A stretch of DNA of 64,000 nucleotides from Streptomyces malaysiensis subsp. samsunensis (GTDB lineage: Bacteria > Actinomycetota > Actinomycetes > Streptomycetales > Streptomycetaceae), in assembly GCF_024519315.1 (NCBI RefSeq), contig NZ_JANIIC010000007.1:124001-188000 (forward strand), read 5' to 3'. A program made the translations under genes and the position numbers. This document shows, piece after piece, positions 15,747 to 24,969 of this stretch (its first letter is position 1; every line of letters starts with the position of its first letter). The notes under the pieces were generated by a model, which was given only the letters and a program-made list of their open reading frames with translations, ran no database searches and was not told where the DNA came from.

Positions 15747-17702
15747 TCAGGGTGTCTCCCCGCGCGGCGCCGGCACCCCGCGGTCGTTCTGTAGCTCCCA
15801 CAACTCCCGGAACAGCCCCGGGGACCCCGTCAGCTCCGCGAACGTGCCCTTCTGGATCACCCGCCCCCGCTCCAGCACCACGATCCGGTCCGCCACCGCC
15901 ACGTTCGCCAGCCGGTGGGTGACCAGGACGACGGCCCGGTCCTCCGCCATCCGCCGCAGCCCCGCGAAGATCCGGTGCTCGGCGCGGGCGTCCAGCGCGC
16001 TGGTGGGCTCGTCCATCACCAGCAGCCCGGCGGGCCGGTGGAACGCGCGGGCCAGCGCGATGCGCTGCCACTGCCCGCCGGACAGCTCCACCCCGCCCCA
16101 CCACTGCCGGGCGAGCAGGGTGTCCAGCCCGCTGCGCAACCCGTCCACCACCTCATGCGCCCCGGAGCGGACCGCCGCCTCCCGGACCCGTTCGTCCCCG
16201 CCGTGCGGCTGGCCGAGGGTGATGTTGTCGCGGGCGGACAGCGGCCAGTGCGCGTAGTCCTGCGGCACGACCGCCGTATGCCGCCACATCGCCTGCGGAT
16301 CCAGCTCCTCCACACCCACGCCGTCCCAGGTCACCGCGCCCTTGGTGGGCAGATAGAGCCCGGTCAGCAGCTTGCTCAGGGTGGTCTTGCCCGAGCCGTT
16401 CTCGCCGACCAGCGCCAGCACCTCGCCCTGCCGCACCTCGAGCGTCACATCGTCCAGGGCCGGGGCGTCGGACTCCGGATAGGCGTAGGTGAGCCCCTCG
16501 GCCCTGATGACCCGCGGCGGCGCCGGGACCCGGGTGCCGCGCACCATTCGGTGCCCGCCCGCCTCCTCGATGAACTCCGCCCAGTCGTCCAGATACAGCC
16601 CCGTACGGAACAGCCGCGTCCCGTAACCGACCATCCCCTGGAGCGAGGCGCCGACCGTCCGCAGCGCGAACACCGCCGTGCCCGCCGACGCCACCGACAT
16701 CCGCCCCGCGCCCAGGAGCAGCGCCAGCGACACCCAGACCAGCCCGGACGCCACCCCGCCCGCCACCGCCCCCAGCACCGCGTACCGCGCGCCCCGGTGG
16801 ACCGCCTTGTCGGTGGCCGCGTCCACCCGCGCCCCGATGGCCCGGTACCGCTTCAGCAGAAACTCCGCCATGGTGCCGGAACGGAGCTGATCGGCGATGT
16901 CCTTGTCCATCATGTACCAGCGCAGCAGCCCGAGCGTGCGCCGGTCGGCGCTCATGGCGCGACTGGTCTCGTACTGCACCCGGGCCGCCTTCATCCCCGC
17001 GATCCCCTGCGGCAGCGCGGCCAGCAACAACAGCGGCAGCAGCGCCGGATGCAGCACGGTGACCACGCCCGCCGCCGCGATCAGCGAGGAGAGACACGCC
17101 ATGAGCTGCTGCGACTCGGTGATCAGATCTCGTGCCACCTCGGCGCCCCGGTCCGCCGCGTCCCACTTGTCGTTGAACCCGGGGTTGTCGTACGCCGCAA
17201 GCTCGGCGTTGATCGCCGCGTCCAGCATCTGGGTCTCGGCCTCCCGGGAGATCCGCGGGGACAGCCGGCTGGAGATGTTGCCGACCGCGATCCCCAGCAG
17301 CGCCCGCAGCCCGGCCGCCCCCGCGAGCACCGCGATCGAGGGCAGCGCTTCCCGGAGCCGGTCGGTGATCTGGCCGGAGGAGATGAGGGCAGTGATCGTG
17401 CCCGTGGTGGCCAGCAGCCCGAACGCCTCGAAGAACCCCGACAGCGCCTGGCACACCAGCAGCGCCACCACCGCCTTCCGGTCCACCTTCCAGGCCAGCG
17501 CCAGCGAACGGCGCACCAGTTGGGGCAGTCTGCGGGCCATGGCCCGGGTGGTGACGGGGTTCCGCTCCCAGGCCGTCAGCGTGGGCGGCCGGAACCGCAA
17601 CTCCTCGGCGGGCCGCTCCGCCGATGAATCCGATGGTTCCGACGGCTGTTCCGGCGGTTGTTCCGATGGCGGTTCCGCCTGCTTCGTGATTTTGGACGTC
17701 AC
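15747..17702 (-). CDS. ABC transporter, fused permease and ATPase
   Basis: 651 residues. After a Pro/Glu/Ser-rich N-terminus come an ABC-exporter membrane domain (about residues 80-370, several hydrophobic segments) and an ATPase with Walker A GENGSGKTT, Q-loop VVPQDYAHW, signature LSGGQWQRIALARAFHRP, Walker B LLVMDEPTSALD and switch His VTHR. It has the half-transporter layout that dimerises for export. The GTG at 17702 is preferred because AGAGGG lies 5 bases upstream; an ATG at 17729 is possible. The substrate is unknown; peptide or small-molecule export is typical. Confidence 0.9.
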   Translation of the reverse strand: MTSKITKQAEPPSEQPPEQPSEPSDSSAERPAEELRFRPPTLTAWERNPVTTRAMARRLPQLVRRSLALAWKVDRKAVVALLVCQALSGFFEAFGLLATTGTITALISSGQITDRLREALPSIAVLAGAAGLRALLGIAVGNISSRLSPRISREAETQMLDAAINAELAAYDNPGFNDKWDAADRGAEVARDLITESQQLMACLSSLIAAAGVVTVLHPALLPLLLLAALPQGIAGMKAARVQYETSRAMSADRRTLGLLRWYMMDKDIADQLRSGTMAEFLLKRYRAIGARVDAATDKAVHRGARYAVLGAVAGGVASGLVWVSLALLLGAGRMSVASAGTAVFALRTVGASLQGMVGYGTRLFRTGLYLDDWAEFIEEAGGHRMVRGTRVPAPPRVIRAEGLTYAYPESDAPALDDVTLEVRQGEVLALVGENGSGKTTLSKLLTGLYLPTKGAVTWDGVGVEELDPQAMWRHTAVVPQDYAHWPLSARDNITLGQPHGGDERVREAAVRSGAHEVVDGLRSGLDTLLARQWWGGVELSGGQWQRIALARAFHRPAGLLVMDEPTSALDARAEHRIFAGLRRMAEDRAVVLVTHRLANVAVADRIVVLERGRVIQKGTFAELTGSPGLFRELWELQNDRGVPAPRGETP

Positions 17703-17887
17703 AAATCCCTCTGGGCGTCTGTTTTCCATCCGGTGCGCCCCAGATTGCCGCAGACCGGGACAGGGATGCCCGGGTTTTATGGTGAGGTCCACCGAACGTG
17801 GAGCGGCCGCGGCACAGTGGGCCGCCCGTCGCGCCGGACCGGAAAAGGGCTGGAGCCGCGGAGTGTTGGCGTGCTTCGATGCGCTCC

Positions 17888-18526
17888 ATGGTGTCCATCG
17901 ACCGGCTGCTCGCCTTCGCGGCCATGTCCTTTCTGCTGATCGTGATCCCCGGCCCCAGCGTGCTCTTCGTGGTCGGCCGGGCACTGGCCCAGGGGCGCCG
18001 CGCGGCGCTGACCACGGTCGTCGGCAATACGCTCGGGGCGTATGTGCTGGTCGTGGCCGTGGCGTTGGGCGTCGGGTCCGTGGTGGAGCGCTCGGCCGTC
18101 GTCTTCACCACGCTGAAGCTGGTGGGCGCCGCGTATCTCGTCCATCTGGGCGTCAAGGCGGTGCGGCAGCGCCGCTCGCTGCACGCCGCCTTCACCGGCG
18201 ACGGCCCCGCCCACGGCGGTCTGCGCACGCTGTGGGAGGGGTTCGCGGTCGGTGTGGCCAACCCCAAGACGATCGTGTTCTTCGCCGCCGTGCTGCCCCA
18301 GTTCGTCGATCGTGAGCAGGGGCATGTCGCTTGGCAGATGCTGCTGCTCGGCCTGATCTTCAACGCCATCGCGGTGATCTCCGACAGCGTGTGGGGTCTG
18401 GCCGCGGCCACCGCCCGTACCTGGTTCGCCCGCTCCCCGCGACGCCTCGCGATGGTCGGCGGCGTCGGCGGGCTCTCCATGATCGGCCTCGGTGTCACCG
18501 TCGCCGCGACCGGCCGCGCGGACTGA
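17888..18526 (+). CDS. LysE-family amino acid exporter
   Basis: About 212 residues with six predicted helices. The N-terminal pattern LLAFAAMSFLLIVIPGPSVLFVVGRALAQGRRAAL and the internal GFAVGVANPKTIVFFAAVLPQFVD are hallmarks of the LysE/RhtB family, which exports amino acids or their derivatives. Starts at 17879 (ATG), 17888 (ATG) and 17891 (GTG) are in frame; the second begins at the usual family N-terminus, but no ribosome site is decisive. It is divergent from the ABC transporter. Confidence 0.88.
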   Translation: MVSIDRLLAFAAMSFLLIVIPGPSVLFVVGRALAQGRRAALTTVVGNTLGAYVLVVAVALGVGSVVERSAVVFTTLKLVGAAYLVHLGVKAVRQRRSLHAAFTGDGPAHGGLRTLWEGFAVGVANPKTIVFFAAVLPQFVDREQGHVAWQMLLLGLIFNAIAVISDSVWGLAAATARTWFARSPRRLAMVGGVGGLSMIGLGVTVAATGRAD

Positions 18527-18639
18527 GCGCTCCGCTGGACACGCGCTGAGCCGCCCCTGTCCGGCCGACGGCCACGTCCTCTGACGCCCCGCCATGCGCT
18601 GGGCGCGCCAGGGGAGCCTGAGCAGGGGAAGCGCGCCGT

Positions 18640-18910
18640 GCACGGGGTGGGGGAGTGCGCCGGGGGAGGGCGTGGGCGCTGCACCGTATGGGGTAATTCG
18701 AGTGCTTATCTATGGTGTTGACGGCGTGTCGCGCGCCTACTGGTGCTACAGACCGGTGGGTTCCACATCTGCCGGGGGACGGCGAGACGCGCATCCCGCG
18801 TCGCTCGCGGTATGTGCGCACCCCCTAGCCTCCGATGTGCCGCCACGCGCGGTCACCGTCCCGCGTGGCGAGTAACGGCCCACCATTCCACTCCCTTTGG
18901 AGGGCCCATC
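18640..18910 (+). promoter_or_regulatory. Conserved leader of Ig-like gene 1 (copy A)
   Basis: This 271-base stretch closely matches 21701-21971 upstream of the second Ig-like gene. Shared blocks are GGGGTAATTCG (18690-18700), a 39-base identical block at 18729-18767 containing CTACAGACCGGTGGGTTCC, TGCGCACCCCCT, and a 21-base block at 18865-18885 containing GCGAGTAACGGCCCACCA. GGTGGG and CCCACC in the two blocks are complementary. It probably carries a promoter plus a structured 5' untranslated region. Confidence 0.7.
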
Positions 18911-20128
18911 ATGGCTTCACCCACTGTCACCCTGGTCACGGCGGCACCGAACCCCGCCGTGGCCGGGCAGTCGGTCACGCTCACCGCCACCGTGATCCCG
19001 CTCGGCGCCGGAACGCCCACGGGCACCGTCACCTTCGTGGTCGGCGGCGGCCCCACGCTGACCGGGACGCTGTCGGGCGGGACGACCTCGGTCACCGTCC
19101 CCAACCTGACCCTCGGCACCCATATCGTCACCGCCACCTACAACGGCGACGTCAACTTCACCTCGTCCACCGGCACCACGGCCGTCGTGGTGATCCAGGC
19201 GTCGACCACGACATCGGTGATATCGGCGCCGGACCCCTCGACGCCGGGACAGCCGGTGACCTTCACCGCCACGGTCACCCCGGTCGCACCCGGTGCGGGC
19301 GTCCCGACCGGCTCGGTCACCTTCATCATCGGCGGCAGCGGGGGCGGTACGTTCGTCCAGCCGCTGTCGGCCGGCACGGCGACGCTGTCCCTCAGCACCC
19401 TCGGCGTCGGCACGCACACCGTGGTCGCCCTCTACGGCGGCAGCGCGGACTTCCTGGCGTCCTCCGGCACCGACACCCACACGGTGAATCCCGGGCCCGC
19501 GGCGACGACCACGACGCCGGCGTCCTCGGTCAACCCGTCCGTGTTCGGGCAGCCGGTGACGTTCACCGCCACGGTCACCCCGAACCTGCCCACCACCGGC
19601 ACCCCGACCGGCTCGGTCACCTTCGTGATCAGCGGTACGGGCGGGGGTACGTTCACCGAGCCGCTGTCGGGCGGCACCGCGACGTTCATCACCAGCGGCC
19701 TGGGCACGGGCTCGCACACCGTGACGGCCACCTACAGCGGCGACGCCGACTTCGCCACGTCGACATCGGCGCCGCTGACGCAGACGGTGGACATGGCGAA
19801 CTCGATCACCTCGCTCAGCTCCAACCCCAACCCGGCCGAGGAGGGCACGCCCATCGACTTCGTCGCCTTCGTGGCGGCCATGGCGCCCGGCGACGGCACT
19901 CCGACGGGAACGGTCGCCTTCACCCTCGTCATGGGGATGACCACCATCGAGATGAGCGTGCCCGTGGACGCCTTCGGATTCGCCTTCCTCTCCGACCAGA
20001 TCCTTGCGGCGGGCACCTGGGACGTCAGCGCGGTCTACTCGGGAGACGCCAATTTCGGGGCCTCGGGCGTCTCCGACTGCACACAGGTCGTCACCGGGGC
20101 GGTCAACGGCGTCCGGACCACCATCTGA
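18911..20128 (+). CDS. Ig-like repeat protein with four Big_3-type domains
   Basis: 405 residues made of four repeats of about 95-100 residues. Each carries GQSVTLTATV or GQPVTFTATVTP, GTPTGTVTF, then GTHIVTATYNGDVNF or GSHTVTATYSGDADF, the pattern of bacterial Ig-like (Big_3_5) domains normally found on cell surfaces. There is no signal peptide: the protein starts MASPTVTLVTAAPNP directly in repeat 1. The ATG follows TTTGGAGGG, a strong site. Repeat 4 is diverged (EEGTPIDFVAFVAAMAPGDG). Export route and function are unknown. A shorter paralog at 21972 has the same leader. Confidence 0.85.
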   Translation: MASPTVTLVTAAPNPAVAGQSVTLTATVIPLGAGTPTGTVTFVVGGGPTLTGTLSGGTTSVTVPNLTLGTHIVTATYNGDVNFTSSTGTTAVVVIQASTTTSVISAPDPSTPGQPVTFTATVTPVAPGAGVPTGSVTFIIGGSGGGTFVQPLSAGTATLSLSTLGVGTHTVVALYGGSADFLASSGTDTHTVNPGPAATTTTPASSVNPSVFGQPVTFTATVTPNLPTTGTPTGSVTFVISGTGGGTFTEPLSGGTATFITSGLGTGSHTVTATYSGDADFATSTSAPLTQTVDMANSITSLSSNPNPAEEGTPIDFVAFVAAMAPGDGTPTGTVAFTLVMGMTTIEMSVPVDAFGFAFLSDQILAAGTWDVSAVYSGDANFGASGVSDCTQVVTGAVNGVRTTI

Positions 20129-20141
20129 CCGCACCGCACTG

Positions 20142-20178
20142 AGCCCCGCCACCGCCCGTCAGGGACAGTGGCGGGGTT
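20142..20178 (+). terminator. Hairpin after Ig-like gene 1
   Basis: AGCCCCGCCAC and GTGGCGGGGTT pair around a 15-base loop, starting 13 bases after the stop. It probably ends transcription of the Ig-like gene. Confidence 0.7.
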
Positions 20179-20233
20179 CGGCCACGCGGCGCTGAAGGGC
20201 ATGCTCGCGCATATATGGTGCTTATAGGGGTAA

Positions 20234-21595
20234 ATGCGAAGTGTGTCCGGCAAGACGCCGCGATGGGGCACGCTGCTCCTCGCGTTCCTCGTCGCCCTGA
20301 CGGCGGTGCTGCTCACCGCCGCGGGGCCGCGTGCCGAAACGGATGTGGACAAGATCGGCAAGGCGCTGCGGAGCAGCCCGGTGTACGTCGATCCCGGCGC
20401 CTCCGACGCACTGAGCGCCCGGCAGGCCCGCGCCCTGGTGGCACACATCCGCGAGACGCGCGCGCCCATCTACGTCGCCGTGCTGCCGGACGACCCGGCG
20501 TACGGCGGAGACCGCGTCTTCGGGCGGCTGCGTGCCGCCGTCGACCGTCCCGGCATCTACGCCGTCGCGCTCGGCTCCTCCTTCGGTGCGGCCTCCGACA
20601 CCTCGGTGCTGCCGGGGCGCACCTCGCAGGCGCTGGCGGCGCAGAACCTGCGGCAGCATCCACGCGACCTCGCGGCGGCCCTGGACGGCTTCGTGACCGA
20701 CGCGGCCACGGAGTTCCACGACAGGGCCGGTCAGGGGACCGGCGGCGACCAGGGGACCGGAGGTGACCAGGGCGCCCGCGACTCCACCGGTCTGTCGGCG
20801 GGTGACGCGGTGGCCGTGCTGATCGTCCTGGCCGCCGTCGCCGGAAGCGGTCTCTATATGGTGCGGCGCACCCGTAAGCAGCATCGCGAGCGCGAACTGG
20901 CCGAGCTGGAGCAGGTGCGCGGCGCGGTCGAGGAGGACATCACCGCGTACGGGGAGAAGCTGAGCCGGACCCGCTTCGACCCCGCCGACCCGGCGTCCAC
21001 CCCCGAGATGGTGGACGACTACGGCCGCGCCCTGGACGCCTACGAGGAGGCGAAGGCCAGATCGGCCGCCGCCCGGCGCCCCGGGGACGTACGGCCGGTG
21101 ACCGAGGCGCTGGAGGAGGGCCGCTTCGCGCTGACGGTGCTCGACGCCCGCCGCGAGGGCCGCCCGCTGCCCCAGCGGCGCCCTCCGTGCTTCTTCGACC
21201 CGCGCCATGGCCCATCGGTCCGGGACGTCCCGTGGGCGCCCCTGGGCGGCACCCGGCGTTCGGTCCCGGCCTGCGCCGCGGACGCCACCCGCATCGACGA
21301 CGGCGCCGAGCCGGACGCCCGCACCGTCCCGGTCGGCGGCGACCGGCGCCGCCCGTACTGGGAGGCCGGTCCGGCCTACGGGCCCTGGGCGAGCGGCTAC
21401 TTCGGCGGATACGGCTCGATGCTGCTGCCCGGACTGCTGATCGGCACCTTGCTGGGCGGATCCCTCGGCCCCGGCTACGACACCGGCGACTTCGGCGGTG
21501 GCTACGGCGACTCCGGGGACGGCGGCGACTTCGGCGGGGGCTTCGGGGACGGTGGCGACTTCGGCGGTGGCTTCGGGGGAGGCTTCGGCGAATAG
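20234..21595 (+). CDS. Membrane protein with signal peptide, one internal membrane helix and Gly-rich C-terminus
   Basis: 453 residues. A signal peptide (RWGTLLLAFLVALTAVLLTAAGPRAE) is followed by an extracytoplasmic region of about 150 residues (KALRSSPVYVDPGASDAL ... APIYVAVLPDDPAYGG) resembling TPM/YgcG-like proteins. A membrane helix lies near residues 190-210 (GDAVAVLIVLAAVAGSGLYMV), then a charged cytoplasmic segment, a stretch with CFFDPRHGPS, and a Gly/Asp/Phe-rich tail (FGGGFGDGG repeats). AGGGG precedes the ATG; a GTG at 20243 is an alternative and would suit a leaderless transcript. It lies between the two Ig-like genes. Function unknown. Confidence 0.8.
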   Translation: MRSVSGKTPRWGTLLLAFLVALTAVLLTAAGPRAETDVDKIGKALRSSPVYVDPGASDALSARQARALVAHIRETRAPIYVAVLPDDPAYGGDRVFGRLRAAVDRPGIYAVALGSSFGAASDTSVLPGRTSQALAAQNLRQHPRDLAAALDGFVTDAATEFHDRAGQGTGGDQGTGGDQGARDSTGLSAGDAVAVLIVLAAVAGSGLYMVRRTRKQHRERELAELEQVRGAVEEDITAYGEKLSRTRFDPADPASTPEMVDDYGRALDAYEEAKARSAAARRPGDVRPVTEALEEGRFALTVLDARREGRPLPQRRPPCFFDPRHGPSVRDVPWAPLGGTRRSVPACAADATRIDDGAEPDARTVPVGGDRRRPYWEAGPAYGPWASGYFGGYGSMLLPGLLIGTLLGGSLGPGYDTGDFGGGYGDSGDGGDFGGGFGDGGDFGGGFGGGFGE

Positions 21596-21700
21596 CGGCC
21601 CCCGGCGGCGTCGGCCCCCGGGCCGACGCGCCCCCGGCAGGCACACGGCGGACGCGTGTGCGCGGTGCGTACGCGGTGCCCCGGCCATGGGAGACGCGCC

Positions 21701-21971
21701 GCACGGGGTGGATGGTGTGCGCGGGGAAGGCCGCCGAGCGCTGCGCTATCCGGGGTAATTCGGTGGCACCTCTATGGCGGTGGCGGCGAGTCGCGCGCCT
21801 ACTGGTGCTACAGACCGGTGGGTTCCACAGCTGCCCGGGACGGCGACGCGGGATGTCCCCGCGTGGATCGCCGTAGGTGCGCACCCCCTGGCCGCCGATG
21901 CACCGCCGCGCCTTGTTTCCGCATGCGTGGCGAGTAACGGCCCACCACCCCACACCACTTGGAGGGCCAAC
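21701..21971 (+). promoter_or_regulatory. Conserved leader of Ig-like gene 2 (copy B)
   Basis: This is the second copy of the 271-base leader, with GGGGTAATTCG at 21752-21762, the 39-base identical block at 21791-21829 and the 21-base identical block at 21927-21947. Sequence between the blocks has drifted more, which suggests that selection acts on the blocks. Apart from this leader I see nothing in the 376-base spacer 21596-21971. Confidence 0.7.
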
Positions 21972-22562
21972 ATGGCTACGCCCACGATCACCCTGGTCAC
22001 GGTCTCGCCCAACCCCATCACGGTCGGACAGTCGGTCACGCTCACCGCCACCGTGATCCCGCTCGGCCCCGGAACCCCCACCGGCGATGTCACCTTCGTC
22101 ATCACCGGCGGCCCCACCGTGACCGGCACGCTGTCCGGCGGGACGACCTCGGTCACCGTCCCCGGCCTGGGCGTCGGCGCCCACGCCGTCCTCGGCAACT
22201 ACAACGGTGACACCAACTTCTCGCCCTCCACCGGCGCCAACGTCATCCTCGTCGTCCAGGCGGCGACCACCACAGCGGTGTCCTCGGCGCCGGACCCCTC
22301 GACACAGGGCGAGCCGGTGACGTTCACCGCCACCGTCACCCCGGTCGCGCCCGGCACGGGCGTCCCGACCGGCACGGTCACCTTCATCATCGGCGCCAGC
22401 GGCGGAGGCGCGTTCGTCCAGCCGCTGACGGCGGGCACCGCGACGCTGACCCTCAACACCCTGGGCAGCGGTACCGCCCCCGTGGTCGCCATCTACAACG
22501 GCGACACGAGCTTCCTGCCGTCCTCCGGCACCGACACCCAAACCGTGACCCCCGCCGCGTGA
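21972..22562 (+). CDS. Ig-like repeat protein with two Big_3-type domains
   Basis: 196 residues, two Ig-like repeats closely matching repeats 1 and 2 of the gene at 18911 (MATPTITLVTVSPNPITVGQ; GEPVTFTATVTPVAPGTGVP; second repeat ending VVAIYNGDTSFLPSSG). It also lacks a signal peptide and has a strong CTTGGAGGG site. The shared leader and gene body show that one arose by duplication of the other, with the membrane-protein gene between them. Function unknown. Confidence 0.85.
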   Translation: MATPTITLVTVSPNPITVGQSVTLTATVIPLGPGTPTGDVTFVITGGPTVTGTLSGGTTSVTVPGLGVGAHAVLGNYNGDTNFSPSTGANVILVVQAATTTAVSSAPDPSTQGEPVTFTATVTPVAPGTGVPTGTVTFIIGASGGGAFVQPLTAGTATLTLNTLGSGTAPVVAIYNGDTSFLPSSGTDTQTVTPAA

Positions 22563-22577
22563 TCCGTCCACACACCA

Positions 22578-22621
22578 CCGAGCCCCCGCCGCCGCCCATG
22601 GAGGCGGTGGCGGGGGCTCGG
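22578..22621. terminator. Bidirectional hairpin between Ig-like gene 2 and glnA
   Basis: CCGAGCCCCCGCC pairs with GGCGGGGGCTCGG, extended by inner pairs, between two convergent genes. Confidence 0.8.
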
Positions 22622-22656
22622 GCCAGAGCCGGAGGAGCTCATACGGCCGGCACGGC

Positions 22657-24066
22657 TCACACGTCGAAGTAGAGCTCGAACTCGTGCGGGTGCGGACGCA
22701 GCTGGAGCGGCGCGATCTCGTTGGTGCGCTTGTAGTCGATCCAGGTCTCGATCAGGTCGGAGGTGAAGACGCCGCCCTGGAGGAGGAACTCGTGGTCGGC
22801 CTCGAGGGAGTCGAGAACGGCCGGGAGGGAGGTCGGGACCTGCGGGACGCCCGCGTGCTCCTCGGGGGCGAGCTCGTAGAGGTCCTTGTCGATCGGCTCG
22901 GCCGGCTCGATCTTGTTCTTGATGCCGTCCAGACCCGCGAGGAGCAGGGCGGAGAAGGCCAGGTACGGGTTGCCGGAGGAGTCCGGGGCGCGGAACTCCA
23001 CGCGCTTGGCCTTCGGGTTGGAGCCGGTGATCGGGATACGCATCGCGGCGGAGCGGTTACGCTGCGAGTACACCAGGTTGACCGGGGCCTCGAAGCCCGG
23101 GACCAGCCGGTGGTAGGAGTTCACCGTCGGGTTGGTGAAGGCCAGCAGCGACGGGGCGTGCTTGAGGATGCCGCCGATGTAGTAGCGGGCGGTGTCCGAC
23201 AGGCCCGCGTAGCCCTGCTCGTCGTAGAAGAGCGGGGAGCCGCCCTGCCACAGCGACTGGTGGACGTGCATGCCCGAGCCGTTGTCACCGAAGATCGGCT
23301 TCGGCATGAAGGTCGCGGTCTTGCCGTTCTTCCACGCCACGTTCTTGACGATGTACTTGAACAGCATCAGGTCGTCGGCCGCGGCCAGCAGCGTGTTGAA
23401 CTTGTAGTTGATCTCGGCCTGGCCGGCGGTGCCCACCTCGTGGTGCTGGCGCTCGACCTGGAGACCGGCCCTGTTCAGCTCGAGGCTGATCTCGGCGCGC
23501 AGATCGGCGAAGTGGTCGACCGGCGGCACCGGGAAGTAGCCGCCCTTGTAGCGGACCTTGTAGCCGCGGTTGTCCTGAAGCGCACCGGTGTTCCAGGCGC
23601 CCGCCTCGGAGTCGATGTGATAGAACGACTCGTTCGCCTTGGTGTCGAAGCGCACGCTGTCGAAGACGTAGAATTCCGCCTCCGGGCCGAAGTACGCGGT
23701 GTCCGCGATGCCGGTGGAGGCGAGGTACGCCTCGGCCTTCTTGGCGATGTTCCGCGGGTCACGGCTGTACTGCTCACCCGTGATCGGGTCGTGGATGAAG
23801 AAGTTGATGTTGAGGGTCTTGTCCCGGCGGAACGGGTCGACACGTGCCGTGGAGAGGTCCGCGCGCAGCGCCATGTCCGACTCGTGGATCGCCTGGAAGC
23901 CGCGGATCGACGAGCCGTCGAAGGCCAGCTCCTCGTTCGGGTCGAACGCCTCCGCCGGTACGGTGAAGTGCTGCATGACGCCGGGAAGGTCGCAGAATCG
24001 GACGTCTACGAACTTGACGTCCTCGTCCGAGATGAACTTCCGAGCGTCGTCGGCGTTCTGGAACAT
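22657..24066 (-). CDS. glnA: Glutamine synthetase, type I-beta
   Basis: 469 residues, full length for a GSI dodecamer subunit that makes glutamine from glutamate, ammonia and ATP. Visible motifs are the Asp latch (FDGSSIRGF), the metal/glutamate sites ([22 protein letters not shown]), the ATP region ([12 protein letters not shown]), NRSAAMRIP, and the adenylylation-site context [10 protein letters not shown], so it should respond to GlnE. The ATG at 24066 follows TAGGAGG. A GlnR site at 24163-24200 lies about 100 bases upstream. This is the principal ammonium-assimilation enzyme. Confidence 0.97.
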   Translation of the reverse strand: MFQNADDARKFISDEDVKFVDVRFCDLPGVMQHFTVPAEAFDPNEELAFDGSSIRGFQAIHESDMALRADLSTARVDPFRRDKTLNINFFIHDPITGEQYSRDPRNIAKKAEAYLASTGIADTAYFGPEAEFYVFDSVRFDTKANESFYHIDSEAGAWNTGALQDNRGYKVRYKGGYFPVPPVDHFADLRAEISLELNRAGLQVERQHHEVGTAGQAEINYKFNTLLAAADDLMLFKYIVKNVAWKNGKTATFMPKPIFGDNGSGMHVHQSLWQGGSPLFYDEQGYAGLSDTARYYIGGILKHAPSLLAFTNPTVNSYHRLVPGFEAPVNLVYSQRNRSAAMRIPITGSNPKAKRVEFRAPDSSGNPYLAFSALLLAGLDGIKNKIEPAEPIDKDLYELAPEEHAGVPQVPTSLPAVLDSLEADHEFLLQGGVFTSDLIETWIDYKRTNEIAPLQLRPHPHEFELYFDV

Positions 24067-24162
24067 CCAACTCCTCCTAGCCCGGCCGCGGTGGGACGGG
24101 GATTTGTCCGGTGGCGCGGTCCATGTGCGGTGGCGCGCTCTGGCCGACCATAGGCAGACGGG

Positions 24163-24200
24163 ATTTCCCGGGCATGACCCATTTGTTTCACCCAGGTTAA
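24163..24200 (-). promoter_or_regulatory. GlnR binding site of glnA
   Basis: Read on the minus strand: TTAAC-n6-GAAAC-n6-GTCAT-n6-GAAAT. This is a four-box array with exact 6-base spacing, matching the known GlnR pattern (gTnAC-n6-GaAAC, repeated). It implies nitrogen-dependent control of glnA. Confidence 0.88.
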
Positions 24201-24320
24201 CCGGCCGGAGGGGGGTCGCGGAGGCGTCGTGGCCTCGGAAAAGGCGCCGGAACGGCCCTGCGGGAACCGCTGGAAGGGGCCCGGCCGGGGGAACGTATGC
24301 CGTCGCAGTAACGTAGACGG

Positions 24321-24788
24321 GTGGACAAGAGGCAAGCAATCGGATCGTGGCTTTCCGGGCCCCGCGCGGCCGCCGAGGAGATGGGCGTCGATTTCGGCTA
24401 CCGGGGCCAGGGCCTCGGGCTCCCCGAAAGCGGACCGGGCTCCATAGCGCCGCTGGGACGTCGCTTCGGGGCGCTTTTCATCGACTGGGGCCTGTGCCTC
24501 CTCGTCTCCTACGCCCTGCTCTCCGGCCGCGACGCCCAGGCCGCCGGGAACTGGGCGCTGCTGGTCTTCCTGGGGCTGAGCCTGGTCACCGTGGGCACCG
24601 TCGGCGCCACCCCCGGCAAGCTGCTGCTGAGGCTGCGGGTCATCGGCGAGGGCGGGGTGCGGCTGAGCCTGCCGAAGGCCGTGCTGCGCAGTGTGCTGCT
24701 GGTGCTGGTCATCCCGGCGGTGGTCTGGGACCGCGACACCCGCGGACTGCACGACCGGCTCTCCCGCGCCGTACAGATCAGGGTCTGA
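24321..24788 (+). CDS. RDD-family membrane protein
   Basis: 155 residues. The RDD domain begins at about residue 45 with [24 protein letters not shown], where the Arg and Asp typical of the family are present, and ends with the [19 protein letters not shown] tail. It has two or three membrane helices. The N-terminal 40 residues ([21 protein letters not shown]) are conserved in streptomycete members as I remember them. It starts with GTG at 24321; the upstream GACGG is weak, so it could be leaderless. It is divergent from glnA. Function unknown. Confidence 0.88.
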   Translation: MDKRQAIGSWLSGPRAAAEEMGVDFGYRGQGLGLPESGPGSIAPLGRRFGALFIDWGLCLLVSYALLSGRDAQAAGNWALLVFLGLSLVTVGTVGATPGKLLLRLRVIGEGGVRLSLPKAVLRSVLLVLVIPAVVWDRDTRGLHDRLSRAVQIRV

Positions 24789-24903
24789 CGCCCCGCTCCG
24801 AGCGGATGCGCGGATCAGGGTCCCGAGGGGGCATGGGCCCGGGATTGCGTACAACCGCGGACAACGCGTAACAGCGGACCACGGCGGTATATGCGAAATA
24901 TAA

Positions 24904-24944
24904 CGAGGCGGCGGCCCGGACTCTCCGTCCGGGCCGCCGCCTCG
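24904..24944. terminator. Strong bidirectional hairpin
   Basis: CGAGGCGGCGGCCCGGAC pairs perfectly with GTCCGGGCCGCCGCCTCG around a 5-base loop, between the convergent RDD and DUF4191 genes. Confidence 0.9.
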
Positions 24945-24969
24945 TATCCGTTTGTCGGCGGGAAAGGGC

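Noticed and set aside
18640..18910. c-di-AMP (ydaO-type) riboswitch in the Ig-gene leader
   Set aside because: The conserved blocks do not show the characteristic ydaO motifs as I remember them; left as an unassigned leader.
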